A stretch of 64,000 nt of DNA, taken from positions 186,001-250,000 of the forward strand of contig JALGPY010000034.1 in assembly GCA_023055425.1 (NCBI GenBank), written 5' to 3'. A model generated the notes under the pieces. It ran no database searches and was not told where the DNA came from. It was given only the letters and a program-made list of their open reading frames with translations. Both the position numbers and the translations under genes were made by a program. This DNA is from Linanthus parryae (lineage: Eukaryota > Streptophyta > Magnoliopsida > Ericales > Polemoniaceae). This document shows, piece by piece, positions 19,780-32,069 of this stretch (position 1 is the stretch's first letter; each line of letters starts with the position of its first letter).

Positions 19780-22700
19780 AATTACCCCCACACTAACCTT
19801 TGCTCGTCCCGAGCAAACATCCTGAATACTGCCCTGAAATGCATACATATCTGTCTTGCAAATACCCCCTGCAAATTCGAATCAAGACCTTTTCCTTTCC
19901 ATCAGTTTGCATACTCTTCCTACCCGTCCATATAAACCAGACGACTCGATCAGAAACTGACTCAGAAAGAATATACACAGACTCAATACACACGACTCAA
20001 AAGTACTAAACAATTTATTTTTTGGTGAGATTGGGCAATCTCAAAAACATAACCGAGTGTCCTCAAAACCCCATCCTTTTTCCAGAAAATACTTCCCTGC
20101 AATCGATCGGTAAGTCTGAACAGATTTCTTTGGTGGGTTTAAGCACTGGACCCGAGTACTATTACTTCTGCTATCAACCTGAGCGAATCCCTAATTAACC
20201 GACCATCCGAGCTATTTCCGAATCAAGGTTCTAAGTCTAACAGGTGGGATATATATATGTGCAAAGGTATGGCATGATCCTACTTGTTATGACATTCTCA
20301 CAATTTCCCCAAACTCACACCCCTCACCGAGTTCCCGAAAAACTGCCTGAAACACCTAAGTTCCTGCCATATCAATCTTCCTGTCCCCCGGTGTGTCTTC
20401 GCCGTTCTCGCGGCCACAAATGTGAAGCGGTGTAACTGTCTCGAAAATTGTGCTACTCACTCAGCTTTTTGACTCAATAACAAGAACAACATAAATAGCT
20501 GAAAAACTGCAGAACTAGATCATTTTTTTGTTCTTTCTTTTTCATTTTCTCTTTTCTTTTTTTTTTCTTCTTTTCATTCATTTTTCTGTTTTTTTTTTTT
20601 TTTTTTTTTTTTTTTACGACTCTATATACACATAAATACACGAATAACAACAGATAAACTGACTAAAGCTGAGTGAGTAAAAATAAACTGTCGTCGTGGG
20701 GTATGAAAGATGTCCTCATATGGAATACCCCCACACTAATCCTGAAGTGCTGATCCTGTAGTCGAAATAATACTGTGCAGTCCCACCGAACCTCCTCATC
20801 ACCAAAGATGTAGAAACCCGGCACAACCACCAATTAATCTCACAACCCCCCGGACCCCATTGTGTGCGGAAAGATGTCTCGCACGCGACTAACTCCTCCT
20901 GTGGTCACTATGTAATGCAGTGATCCACCTCCGCAAATTAATGCACTGTCGCCTCTCACTCACCCTGTCCTTCCCTCGAAAAACGTGTCAATGTCAAAAC
21001 TGTCCAACACCGATATATCATGAAGTGCTCCCATCTAAAACTCTCCCCAACTCACTCCCTCCGTCATAACTCGTAGAATAGCCAACTAACGACTGATGAG
21101 GTCTCAAAGAAGGCTTCCTAGGCTATAGTGGCTGAGAATAAAAGGGGTAAATGGCTTCGAACGGGTTTACTAGTTGGACCTAGGGGTAAGAAACAGGACG
21201 TGAGGTCCCTTGATAGCCAGTCACTCCACCGAAAGATGCGATGACCGTGACGGCGCCCGTGGGCGGGTTGTCGACTACCTAGATGACGGCGGTGTGGCAA
21301 CTAGTCGGATCCTTAGCTCAGATGATAACTACTTGCGGTTTCCAAGGGTCACTGACTCTCACCTATCTACTTTACCTCGGTGCAAGCTTTCTTTTCTGTC
21401 AAAGGATTTAATCTCGATTTCTTCCCAGTTTCTGTTCTCTTGATTGCCCGTTCTCAAATTTTCTGATTTTCAATTTTTTTGGATTTCCTGAAAATTTTCG
21501 TTTTTTTTTTTTTTTTTAGATATACACAATGCAAGGCCAGAAATTTGTGGTGGGTAGACTCAAAAATAAAAACGTGCTGACTCAATAAATAAACTCAAAA
21601 CTGCAAATGAAGATGAAAAAAACGTGCAGACCTGGTTAATGCAGACACGACCACCACCCCCACACTAAAGAGGTGGCATGCCCTCATGGCACTCACTCGG
21701 ACTCGTCTGGAACATAGGGAGGGTCTGACCCGGTCTCGGAAGTACCGGACATGCTACTGACAGAACTGCTGGTAGATTAGGTTACAGAAAAATTCCCTAG
21801 TGAGCGCGGAACTAGCCCTCTCGGGGAAGTTCGCTAAGGCACAGCCAAAAAGATCGGGACGTCTGGCATAATTTCTCATTGCTAATGGCATCCTCTCATC
21901 ATCTACCTCGAACCTATAATCCGGTGTCAACCCTCTGTCTAAAGTCTCTAGATAGTGCAGATGGGCCTGGTAACTCACAAACCGGAAACTATCAAAGTTG
22001 GTCTCGGTAATCTGCTCATACGGGATGTCGATGGCAAAAGGCAAACGAAAATCAAAAGCCACGGGTCTCTCAAGCCAGTCCATAACAGCAGAAAATTCAG
22101 AATTTTTAAATTTTTTTTTTCTTAAAAACGCAGAAAACGCTGTCAAAATGCAGGTACACAGTCCAAACAGTCAATTACGCAATTTTTTTTTTATATCGCA
22201 GATAACGCTGTCAAAATGCAGGTACGCAGTCCAAACAGTCAATTACGCAGCTTAAACAGTTAATTACGCTACCTTATGCTAATTTGCAGTTTAACGGTCA
22301 ATTACGTAAAAATTATGTTAAATACGCAAGTAACAGTTAAAAATGCAGAAAAGCAGCTAAAAACGCAGTAACAGTCAAAAACAGTCAAGTATGCAGCATG
22401 CTAAACCCGGGTACGGGTTGGTACCGAAAACTGAAAAAAAAATAGCGAAAGAAGAAATTTGTGAACCTGAGCACTCGGAGTGAGTCAACGAGTGCAAACA
22501 AACTGTCGCCGGAAAAAGTCGCCGGAAAATTTTTTTCTCGCCGGAAAAAAATTTCGACTTGGGCACCTTGTAGGCCTCGCCCTCCTCTTCGACGTTTCTC
22601 CTTTGTATTTTCTCAAATTTCGACCCGAAGCCAACGAATCTGGAGCTTTTCTTCAAATTTTTCACAAACTTTGACTTGACCCCCTCACCAATTCGGACAC

Positions 22701-23485
22701 TGTTTTGCAGTTTCAACTACACCAAAATGATCCAGTTCTCACGAGGATCCCAAAAACGTGCTTGGTTTTTGATTTGGTGAAATTTGAACTTTTGAAGGTG
22801 GAGAGAAAATGAGGAAAGAGGAAGCTTCAAAAACACCAACAATGGAGGAAAACTTGTGCAGGAGCCGTCCATGAGTTTGGGGTAATAATGGACCCTATTT
22901 AAAAATTTCAAAAACCTCCCCCCAAGTTTGGTGAAATTGCATTTTGGCCCTCTAAGGTTTCAGAACTGCACTTGCCTCCCCCTGCTGCGTGGCCTTCTAG
23001 CTGGGCTGCGTAACTGGGCCGGCTGCGTGGCTGGGCCGCGTATTTGGGCCGGCTGCGTGGCTGGTCCACTTCAAAATTTTATTTTATTTTATTTTTTTTC
23101 CTGGCCTGCGTAGCTGGCTGTATGGGCTGCGTAGCTGGCCTTTGGGCCAGCGTATCTGGCCTTTTGGGCCAGCGTAGTTAATTTTTTTTTTTTTTTTTTT
23201 TTCTGGCCTGCGTAATAGGCCTGCTGGGCTGCGTAACTGGCCTTTTGGGCCAGTTTTTCTGTACTTTAAATGCGTGTCGGACCTCTCGGTTTTGACCCGC
23301 ACCTTTTTCTGCTTAAAATTTCCTGCACAAACTTGTCTACCCATTAACACACACTCATCTCGCCTCTCTCAAAATTCAGAACGTAAAAATAAAAACTGTG
23401 ATAAATAAATAATTAACGTAATCCGATGGGTTGCCTCCCACCAAGCGCTTGTGATTTACGGTCGACGGCCCGACCCGGTTACCTC
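19780..23485 (-). other. Athila 3' region between pol and 3' LTR
   Basis: 3.7 kb where Athila elements often carry an env-like or extra ORF. No env-like gene is visible: no long frame, signal peptide or membrane pair. What is visible is a polypurine tract next to the LTR (minus-strand ttagtgtgggggt, 19784-19796), two more copies of that motif near 20727-20740 and 21656-21668, long T/A runs (20578-20605, 21495-21520), a minisatellite of ctgcgta.ctggcc phrases with tgggcc (22980-23260), and a 109-codon frame of unknown function. Confidence 0.6.
21754..22083 (-). CDS. Hypothetical small ORF in the Athila 3' region
   Basis: On the element's sense strand, a frame of 109 codons from the first ATG at 22083 (21 further codons upstream without an ATG). 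The predicted protein is charged and non-repetitive, begins MDWLERPV and includes RMPLAMRNYARRPDLFG. It has no signal peptide or membrane segment and I recognise no domain. It could be the remnant of a larger extra ORF, since Athila elements carry diverse 3' ORFs. Its stop lies about 90 bp before one of the polypurine-tract-like motifs. Whether it is translated is unknown. Confidence 0.3.
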   Translation of the reverse strand: MDWLERPVAFDFRLPFAIDIPYEQITETNFDSFRFVSYQAHLHYLETLDRGLTPDYRFEVDDERMPLAMRNYARRPDLFGCALANFPERASSALTREFFCNLIYQQFCQ

Positions 23486-26400
23486 TCACGGGTCGTCAAA
23501 GTAGACGGGGTCTACTTTGGTGACTTCAACTGTCTCGAGATATGGCTTGATCCGGTTCCCGTTCACCCTGAAACTGGACTCATCTTTTGGATTCTCCAGC
23601 TCAAATGCTCCCCATGCAAATATCTTCTTGATGATGAACGGTCCCGACCATCGAGACCTCAACTTGCCCGGAAAGAACTGCATCCTCGTATTATAGAGAA
23701 GCACTTTGTCGCCTTCGTTGAACTGCTTCGGCGTGATCCGCTGATCATGCCACTTTTTCGTCTTCTCTTTGTAGATTTTAGCGCTCTCGAATGCCGTTCT
23801 GCGGAATTCCTCTAATTCCAGCAGTGCTATCTTCCTCTTATCTCCTGCTAGATTCTGGTCCATGTTGAGCAGTTTGATGGCCCAGTATGCTTTGTGCTCC
23901 AACTCAACCGGCAAGTGGCACGCTTTTCCAAACACGAGCTGGTATGGCGACATTCCAAGTGGTGTCTTGAAAGCTGTCCTGTAGGCCCAGAGTGCATCGT
24001 CCAGTCTGATGGACCAATCCTTTCGGCCGAGATTCACCGTTTTCTCGAGTATGCTCTTGATCTCTCTGTTCGAAACCTCGGCTTGCCCGTTCGTTTGAGG
24101 GTGGTAAGGCAGTGACACCTTGTGAACCGACACACCGTACTGTTTCAGAACTTTGGCAAAAACTCGATTAATGAAGTGTGATCCCTCGTCACTGATCATC
24201 GCCCAGGGCGTCCCGAACCGAGTAAAAATGTTGCGTTTCATAAAACGCTCCACCGTAGCTGCATCGTTTTTCTGACACGCAATCGCCTCGATCCACTTCG
24301 TCACATAATCCACTGCCAGCAGAATGTAAAGATTTCCCATCGAGGACGGGAACGGACCCATGAAGTCAATCCCCCATACATCAAACGGCTCTACCTCCTG
24401 CCACACAGTCATCGGCATCTCGTCCCGATGTGACGTGTTTCCTGTTCTCTGGCATCTATCACATCCCTGCACGTAGTCGTGACAGTCCTTGAAGATTGTC
24501 GGCCAGAAAAAACCGGACTGCAGTATTTTATGCGCTGTGCGCGTTCCCCCAAAATGACCCCCACACTGTGATGAGTGGCAGTGTCGGATCACGTTCCAGG
24601 CCTCGTGGGTCGGGATACACCTTCTCAGGATGTTATCGGCCCCCTGTTTGAATAAGTACGGGTCATCCCAGAAATACTGTCGACTTTCGGAAACGAACTT
24701 TTTCCGCTGAGACGGGGTGAGATCCTCGGGAAGCGTGCCAGTTACCAAGTAATTGGCTATGGCATAGTACCACGGTCTCCCGATTTTCACTGCCATGATG
24801 TGTTCGTCCGGGAAGTTTTCCTTGATCGGTACCGGGTCCACCTTCACATTCTCGAGTCTGGATAGGTGATCCGCCACCACGTTCTCAACTCCCTTCTTGT
24901 CCCGGATTTCCACGTCGAATTCCTGCATCAGTAGTACCCACCTCAACAGTCTCGGTTTTGCGTCCTTCTTGTCCAGCAGGTATTTCAGGGCACTATGGTC
25001 GGTAAAAACGATAACTTTTGACCCGACCAAATACGGCCTAAATTTGTCCAGGGCATACACCACGGCTAGCAGTTCCTTTTCTGTCGTGCCATAGTTGAGC
25101 TGAGCGTCGTTAAGTACCCGGCTCGCATAATAAATGACGTGGCAGACTTTATCCTTTCGCTTCCCCAAAACTGCCCCGACTGCGTAGTCCTGGCGTCACA
25201 CATCAGCTCAAACAGGAGTGACCAATCAGGCGTGGTTATAACCGGGGCTGTGGTCAGCTTCTCTTTCAAATGGTCAAAAGCCTTCCGACATGCTGCATCG
25301 AAATCAAAGGGTACGTCTTTTCCGAGTAAAGCGCAGAGTGGCTTTGTGATCTTGGAAAAGTCTTTGATGAATCTTCGGTAAAATCCTGCATGCCCTAGAA
25401 AACTTTTGATCGCCCTTACGTTCGTCGGGTATGGAAGCTGCTTTATCACCTCGATCTTAGCTCGGTCCACCTCGAGTCCCTTGCTGGAAATTCTGTGACC
25501 CAGCACGATCCCCTCGGTGACCATAAAGTGACATTTTTCCCAATTGAGCACCAAATTCGCCTTCTTACATCGGATCAGAACTTGACCCAAATGGAACATG
25601 CAGTCTTCGAAACTGTCCCCGAATAGTGAGAAGTCGTCCATGAAGACCTCCAGATTTTTCTCGATCATGTCGGAAAAAATCGCCATCATACATCTCTGGA
25701 ATGTGGCCGGAGCATTACACAACCCGAACGGCATGCGCCGAAATGCGAACGTACCGTATGGGCAGGTAAACGTCGTCTTTTCCTGATCTTCCGGGGCTAT
25801 GCAAATCTGGTTGTACCTGGAGTATCCGTCCAGAAAACAGTAATAAGCGTGGTGGGCGAGCCGGTCCAGCATTTGGTCCATGAATGGTAGCGGAAAGTGG
25901 TCTTTCAGCGTTGCGTTGTTTAGCCTCCGATAGTCCATGCAGATCCGCCAGCCTGTAACGGTGCGCTGCGCAATCTGCTCATGGTCTTTATTCTGCACCA
26001 CCGTAATACCCCCCTTTTTGGGCACGCACTGGACCGGGCTGATCCATGTGCTGTCCGATATGGGGTATATGATTCCCGTTTCCAGCCACTTCATAACCTC
26101 TTTTCGCACAACGTCCTTCATGTTCGGATTCAGTCTCCGCTGGGGCTGAATCACCGGTTTCTTGCCTTCTTCAATCCGGATCTTGTGCATGCAATAGGAG
26201 GGGCTGATCCCCTTGATATCTGCAATCGTCCAGGCGATTGCTTCCTTATGCTCTCGCAATACTTCCAGCAGTTTCTGTTCCTGTTCCTGAGATAAACGTG
26301 ACGAAATAATTACGGGCAGAGTACTATTTTCACCAATATACGCATACCTGAGATGGCTCGGGAGCGGTTTCAGCTCCAGTGCGGGTGGCTCCTTGAGTGA

Positions 26401-27300
26401 CGGGACCAGAATCATCTTTTGCCCGCCGTCTTCGTCCCGGTGCAAAGTGGTCCAGTCCTCGGCTCTCATGGCGTGCTCGCACCGAGTCTTCTCCTTTTCT
26501 TCCTCGTACATGCTGTCGATCTCTTCCCATAATTGGTCCATCTCCTCGTTTTCCCAACCTTCGTCAACCACGTCTATAGCAAAGATATCCTCGTGGTCGT
26601 AGTAATTTGGCAGTTGCAGATTTTTGAAGACGTTGAATTTCACCTTTTCCTCGTTAATCTGCATGGTCAGCTCCCCGCTCTTGCAGTTTATCATTTCTTC
26701 GCCCGTGGCCAAAAACGGCCTGCCAAGTATGAGCGGTACCTCCCCTGCCTCCATGTCCAGGATGACGAAGTCTGCCGGAAAAATCAGCTCACCGACCTTG
26801 ACCAGAATATCCTCGATAACCCCGTAGGCCTGTTTTACTGACCTGTCTGCCATCTGCAGCATGATTCTGGTGGGTCGGGGTTCACCGACTTTCAAACTTT
26901 TGAAAATCGTCAAAGGCATCAGATTGATGCTGGCCCCTAGGTCACACAGAGCCTTTCCTGTGTAAGCGTTACCTAGGGTGACCGGTATAACGAAACTGCC
27001 AGGATCCTTTCTCTTCCTCGGTAGCCCATTCTTCACACAATTGCTCACTTCTGCTGTCAGGTTTATAGTCTCGAAGTCGCTCATTCGCCTCCTCCCATAC
27101 AAGATGTCCTTGAGGAATTTGGCGTAAGTGGGCATCTTAGCCAAAGCCTCAGCAAAAGGTATGTTAATCTGCAGCTGTTTGAACATCTCGAGAAACCTGG
27201 CGTAGTCTTTGCTGTCATCCCTCTTTCGTGTTCGCAAGGGGTACGGGACCTCCTTGGAAACTGGTACAGTTTCTGCACCTGTCTCATTCTGCACTGCATC
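23486..27300 (-). pseudogene. Athila pol: protease, RT, RNase H, integrase (frameshifted)
   Basis: Read from 27300 downward, in frame with gag after an amber codon. Protease: CDLGASINLMP (near 26945-26915). RT: catalytic FMDDFS (near 25645-25628) after CMDYRRLNN. Just after FELMCDA, at about 25189-25191, one base is missing relative to the conserved sequence, so the frame from 27300 runs out at 25066 while RNase H and integrase continue in another frame to 23486. RNase [17 protein letters not shown] region and [10 protein letters not shown]. Integrase: HHCC zinc module ([12 protein letters not shown], then CDRCQ), then core Asp in GIDFMGP, Asp in ISDEGSHF and Glu in GQAEVSNRE. The C terminus looks complete. 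Except for the frameshift it is well preserved. Confidence 0.9.
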
Positions 27301-28893
27301 CTACTCAGCCGATCCCTTCGGCTGGGGGCGTTCGACTGTGCTGTTATCCTGGCCCGACAAGTTGCGTTCTACTTCCTTCGAATTTTCTGCACGTGCGTGG
27401 CTGGGATACGGTGGATCCTGCAGTGCCAATCCACTCCGAGTGGTGATAGCATTGATCTGGGCCCGTGGATTATTTACTGTATTCGAGGGTAGGTTTCCTG
27501 GCTGTCTTTCTGTTAGCTGCTGTGCTAGCTGCCCCACCTGTACTTCCAAAGCGCGCAGTGACGTTTTGGTTGTCTGCATATCTGCCGTCAAGGTGTCCAT
27601 GTGCTTGAACCGGTACTCCATGGTCTGGAACATGGACTTGATTTCTTTCATCTGCGCGTCGTACTGCTGCGCAAATGGGACTGACTGAGCCTGCTGGGCC
27701 GGGGCAGCCTGCTGAGCTGGTGGCCTGTGCTGGAACCCCGGTGCATAAACTGCTGCGTTCGGGTTTCCGTACCGAAACCCGGGATGGTCTCTCGTACCCG
27801 GTCGGTACCGGCTCGGGTCCCACTGCTGCTGTACGTAATTGGTGTCTTCGGTCCTTAGCTCTTCAATGGCTGTGTCCAGATCAGGTTCTTCGACTGCTGC
27901 AACAGTCTTCTTATCCGAGTAGACTTTCGTGACCAAGTCATGAACGATCTTGGCCAGATTATCTATCCGGTCATCCTCTGTGGGTTCGGCTCTTGCTGCC
28001 ATCCTGCGATCGTCAAAAAGTCGGGTGTCCTGCTTGGCCAACTGCTTCATCAGGTCATACGCACCTTCTTTGTCCACGTGATACAGGAAGTTTCCCCCGG
28101 CCTCTCTGTCAATCCTGTCGGCGTTCTCCCTGTCTAGGGCATGGTAGAAAACCTGCAGAATTTTCGCGTCTCCAAAGCCGTGGTTCGGGCACCGTTTGAC
28201 CAATCTCATGAGCCTGTCCCATGCGTCCACCACCGTCTCCCCCATCTTCTGCCTGAATGACAGGATCTCATTCTGTAACTGTATGACTCGGGAGGCGGGA
28301 TAGAACTTTGCCAGAAAATCTGCGACACACTCCTCCCATGTGGTGATGGATCGGGGTGGTCGGGATTCGAGCCAGTCTTTGGCTACTCCGTAAAGACAGT
28401 ATGGAAATAAGATCAGCATAAGTGCCTCTGCTTCTACCCCCTTGTATCTGACCTTGTTGCAGTAATCTTCGAATTTTCCGATAAAATCGTTCGGGTCTTC
28501 GTCGGCCCTGCCATGAAACGGGCAGAGAGTTTGTACCGTCTGGATGGTGGATGGTTTGATGTCAAAGTGCTCGGCGGTGATCTCGGGCACCACAATAGCT
28601 CGCTCATGCCCCCCGGTGGGGACTTCGAAATTTTCCACCAACGCCTTCCCAGATCGGTTATATGTTCTCTGGTTTCTTCGGGCAGCAAGTCCTGCTGTGA
28701 CAAGCTCCTCAATGTACCGCGCCATCTGGGCTGGGGTACGTGTCTCTCGTTCCTGACCACCGGCTTCGGTGTTCTCGGGTGGATCTCTCTGGTTGGTTGC
28801 CATCCTGCTTTCTCGGTTTCTGCGGTTCTGTTCGGTATACAGTTTTTCTGGGTTGTCGAGTGGTGACACCAAATCGCGAGGCAATCTGGGCAT
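27301..28893 (-). CDS. Athila gag polyprotein
   Basis: 530 codons from the ATG at 28893 to TAG at 27303-27301. It encodes the capsid-forming protein. The central part matches the Athila-type gag domain: PFHGRADEDPNDFIGKFEDY, LFPYCLYGVAKDWLESRPP, ITTWEECVADFLAKFYP and RLVKRCPNHG (about residues 130-270). The C-terminal third is Gln/Ala/Pro-rich. No CCHC knuckle is visible, which is usual for Athila. The stop is followed directly, in frame, by pol (GAG TAG GAT GCA), so the amber is either a point mutation or a site for readthrough. Confidence 0.85.
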   Translation of the reverse strand: MPRLPRDLVSPLDNPEKLYTEQNRRNRESRMATNQRDPPENTEAGGQERETRTPAQMARYIEELVTAGLAARRNQRTYNRSGKALVENFEVPTGGHERAIVVPEITAEHFDIKPSTIQTVQTLCPFHGRADEDPNDFIGKFEDYCNKVRYKGVEAEALMLILFPYCLYGVAKDWLESRPPRSITTWEECVADFLAKFYPASRVIQLQNEILSFRQKMGETVVDAWDRLMRLVKRCPNHGFGDAKILQVFYHALDRENADRIDREAGGNFLYHVDKEGAYDLMKQLAKQDTRLFDDRRMAARAEPTEDDRIDNLAKIVHDLVTKVYSDKKTVAAVEEPDLDTAIEELRTEDTNYVQQQWDPSRYRPGTRDHPGFRYGNPNAAVYAPGFQHRPPAQQAAPAQQAQSVPFAQQYDAQMKEIKSMFQTMEYRFKHMDTLTADMQTTKTSLRALEVQVGQLAQQLTERQPGNLPSNTVNNPRAQINAITTRSGLALQDPPYPSHARAENSKEVERNLSGQDNSTVERPQPKGSAE

Positions 28894-29015
28894 CAACTAA
28901 ACAGTCCTGAAAACGCAGATTCAAAAACGCAGTGAGATAAAAAGAAAAATATCAAAACTGAAAATAAATAAAAACTCAGAAAACTAATTCTGACTACTAA
29001 ATAGACCCTAAAAAG

Positions 29016-29033
29016 TCCCTGGCAACGGCGCCA
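29016..29033 (-). promoter_or_regulatory. Athila primer-binding site (tRNA-Asp type)
   Basis: On the minus strand TGGCGCCGTTGCCAGGGA begins six bases after the 5' LTR end (29040). This is the standard Athila-type site complementary to the 3' end of tRNA-Asp, with one or two mismatches. Confidence 0.9.
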
Positions 29034-29039
29034 AAAACT

Positions 29040-30678
29040 TGATGCGCAAACTAACGTGCTGTCGCAAGTGTACGAATCTTGTAATACCGGGTGCAATTAG
29101 ACTCGGGTGATCGTTCCCACAAGGACTGTTTCGGGTTTACTTACGTTGTCAGTTTAGGTTTAACCGAGTGTAGTAACAAGGAGGAGTAGGTTGTGATTGT
29201 AGTGACTTAAACTAAGAACAGAAATTAAAACGTAAACGTAAATATTTTTTGTGCCGTTTTCTGAAATAAGTTGAATTGGTTGTAACGGTAATAGATGAAG
29301 ACTAGGTTCCAGGATCCCCTAGGGTTTCTACAGATTTTACGTTTTTCGGTTTGATATGAAAACACTCAGCAGTCTTGTTATCTGTGCAACGTACCAGTTG
29401 TGCAGTGACCTTTCAGATTTCACACGTAATCCCGATCCTGCAGACGTTCGGATTCCTGTTAAGCTGCCTAAGTCTGCAGTCTCGTTCTAAGCCTGTTAGG
29501 GTTTCTAACCTGTCCTAATGGCCCGGGTCAGATTCTCCAACAGTTGGTCTCACGTTTTTCAATGCTAGCCCTATCTCCCTTTCTCTGGTCGGTCTATCAG
29601 GGTAAGGTACTAAATCCTGTCTTTTCTTCCTAACCCTAACCTGACGTTTTCACCTACAGGCTCGGGTCTATAGCAATTCTGGTTCGCGACTCCGATCATG
29701 CATATACGATAACAGTCAAAGACAGAATAACAGATAAAGCTGCTGAATTTAAGATAACAATCATGAATCCATAATCAAACATCTATAATAAAATCTGGAT
29801 ACGAAACCCTAGGTTCACCGAGAACCTAGGTAAAAGGTTTAGCTACTAAGTGACATAATTAAATAACAACGTTTCTGAATAAGAGAGATAGTGAAATCAA
29901 ACGCGTGCTGTAGATGCTGAATTCTTGCTTCCGTGCTCACCGAGAGTGCTCTGCGATCTCCTTTCTGTTGTGCTGAGAATTGTGTTGTGTGTTTTTGATG
30001 AGCACTGGACGAGTCTTTATATAGTGCTGAAGACGTTTCTGGAAACTGCCGAAATTACAAAACTGCCACTGGGCCGAAACCGCCTCGGGAAACGGGTCGA
30101 CTGTCACCGCCACGGGATGTCTCGGGATGCGTACCAGGCTCCTCGGGATGTCTCGGGATGACTGCTGATCTTCTCGGAGTGTGTTTCATCCGTCTCGGGA
30201 TGCGTGCCAAACTGCTCGGGATGCCTCGGGATGCGTGCCAAGCTCCTCGGGATGCCTCGAGATGCGTGCCTGGCTCCCCGGGATGCGTGCCAATCTTCCT
30301 CGGGACACGTGCCAATCTCCTCGGGATGCCTCGAGATGCGTGCCTGGCTCCCCGGGATGTGTGCCAATCTTCCTCGGGAAACGTGCCAATCTTCTCGACT
30401 TGCATGCTCGGCTTCTCAGCCTCCTCGGATCCTTCACCCGCATGCCTGCTTCATTTCCGGCTCCTGCACAAGTCCTATCCCTGCATCAACGACACAAAAC
30501 AAAACCCGTGATCATATCTCGATATGCGTGAAATAAAGCAATTTATGCGTCTAGGAGATAAAAACAGCAAACCGTGAATTCCTGAGTCAAACGGGGCAGA
30601 AATTGACTAAAACGCACATTTAGGACGAAAATACCCCTCAAATTGGGTAAACCGATATCTCCTAGTGAGGAGCTATCA
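29040..30678 (-). repeat. Athila 5' LTR (right)
   Basis: 1639 bp, the promoter-bearing LTR for minus-strand transcription. The minus-strand TATA-like box is at 30023-30015. About 11 single-base differences from the left LTR were seen by eye, and no length difference. Confidence 0.92.
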
Positions 30679-30683
30679 AGGGG

Positions 30684-32057
30684 ACGCGAAGACGAGGTCA
30701 ATACAGTTTCGCCCCCGAAGCAAGCGAAGGTTGCGAACTTCGTGTACCGCCTCTGCCATGCTCAGTAGAGGAAGCAAGCGACCTCTGCAGACAGTGGCGC
30801 AAGGACGGCGTCCTGCCACCGCTCGAGAAGGCACCCTCCAAAGAGATGGTGAGGGACCCTAAGTGGTGCGAGTACCATGGCAAGGTCATGCACCCCACAG
30901 CAGAATGTAAAAAGCTCAGGTTCGCATTCGACCAGAAGATGAAGAACGGCGAGCTAATCGTCAGCGACCACAGGAAGGACGTGCGCAACAACCCGCTTCC
31001 TGCCCATACGGAGCAAGGCTCGAAAGGCAAAGAGGTCGCCATGATCTCGATAGTAGACTTGGAAGAAGTCGCAGACGATGGTCTGCCCATCATTGCCGAG
31101 GTCCATGAAGACGAAGACTATAGCATGGACACGGAGGACGAACGTGCCGACCGTCTGAAAGGGTCGCATGGCTTCAGCAGATTCTTCGACGAGATGAACT
31201 TCTCTGAGAAGTGCCGGACAGGTATGACGAAAGCGATCTTAAGGATAGCGGAGGATTACGAGGAAGACCTCGTAGTCTCCAACGGGAAAGTCATTTGGGC
31301 GTCTCGCTCTACAGAAAAGATTATGACCTTTTCTGCCAGCGACAAGAAGACGGATGCGAGCCACCAGAGGCCTCTGTACGTGACCGCCATCATCAATGGC
31401 GTCGAGTTCAAACGAGCGTTCGTCGACGGAGGAGCAGCGGTCAACGTCGTTTCGCTCCACACACTGAAGCTAGCAGGGATCCCCGAGCACAAGATCGTCA
31501 GGCGTCCATCTCCGCTGATGGGATTCGGAAGCGACTCTAGAATGACGATCGGATGGACTCGCCTGGGCGTTCAGATTGGCAAAATCAAGTGCTCAGCAAA
31601 GTTCTATGTCATAGACGCGAACACCACGTACCACATGATTATAGGTCGAGCCTGGATTCATCGCTTCGACGCAGTTCCTTCGATGACTCACCAGGTTATG
31701 AAAGCTATCTGGAACGACAGAATAGTCGAGATACCGGCTTCGACGAACCCGTTCAACTTGGACGAAGCACATCTCAGCGAGGCGGTATGGTTCACTGAGA
31801 TGGCGGACGAGCAAACACCCGGACCATTCAACCCTACTCCTTTGCCTCTCTGGGAGGACATCAAGGACCAGTCACCTGCGGGAGTAATGGTGACAAGGGA
31901 AGATGCCAAAGAAAAGCCGCCTACACGCGAAGAGGCGCCGCGAATCGCATATCATCGAAAGAATGTGTATACTCTGAAGAGAATCGCAAAGCACGACCCC
32001 GAAGGCAAGGAGATAGAGAGCTTCTACGCCAATGGGAAGAAATGCTATCGCATATGA
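30684..32057 (+). pseudogene. Tat gag C-terminal part and protease
   Basis: Continuation of gag after the Athila insertion. The original frame runs to TAG at 30766-30768; a one-base indel near 30760-30767 moves the conserved sequence to the frame containing 30846. In that frame lie a zinc-knuckle-like CEYHGKVMHPTAEC (30867-30908), an acidic linker and an aspartic protease with VDGGAAVNV (near 31420-31445) in place of the usual DTGA/DSGA type and IIGRAW downstream. The frame ends at TGA (32055-32057) and resumes in the same frame as the RT frame at 32070. It is unclear whether that TGA is a lesion or the normal boundary. Confidence 0.82.
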
Positions 32058-32069
32058 AGGTGCGCGGGG

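Larger units (their letters stand above)
18141..30678 (-). mobile_element. Athila-lineage Ty3/gypsy retrotransposon nested in Tat gag
   Basis: 12,538 bp with 1639-bp LTRs at both ends and the target duplication agggg (18136-18140 and 30679-30683). Transcription runs on the minus strand: 5' LTR 30678-29040, primer-binding site complementary to tRNA-Asp (29033-29016), gag, protease, RT, RNase H, integrase, a 3.7-kb 3' region, then the 3' LTR 19779-18141. The primer site and the gag/protease sequence place it with Athila. The LTRs differ at about 11 sites by eye (roughly 0.7 percent). One amber codon and one frameshift interrupt gag-pol, so this copy is defective. Confidence 0.93.

Noticed and set aside
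19780..23485. Env-like gene in the Athila element
   Set aside because: No long frame with signal peptide or membrane segments exists on the sense strand of this region.
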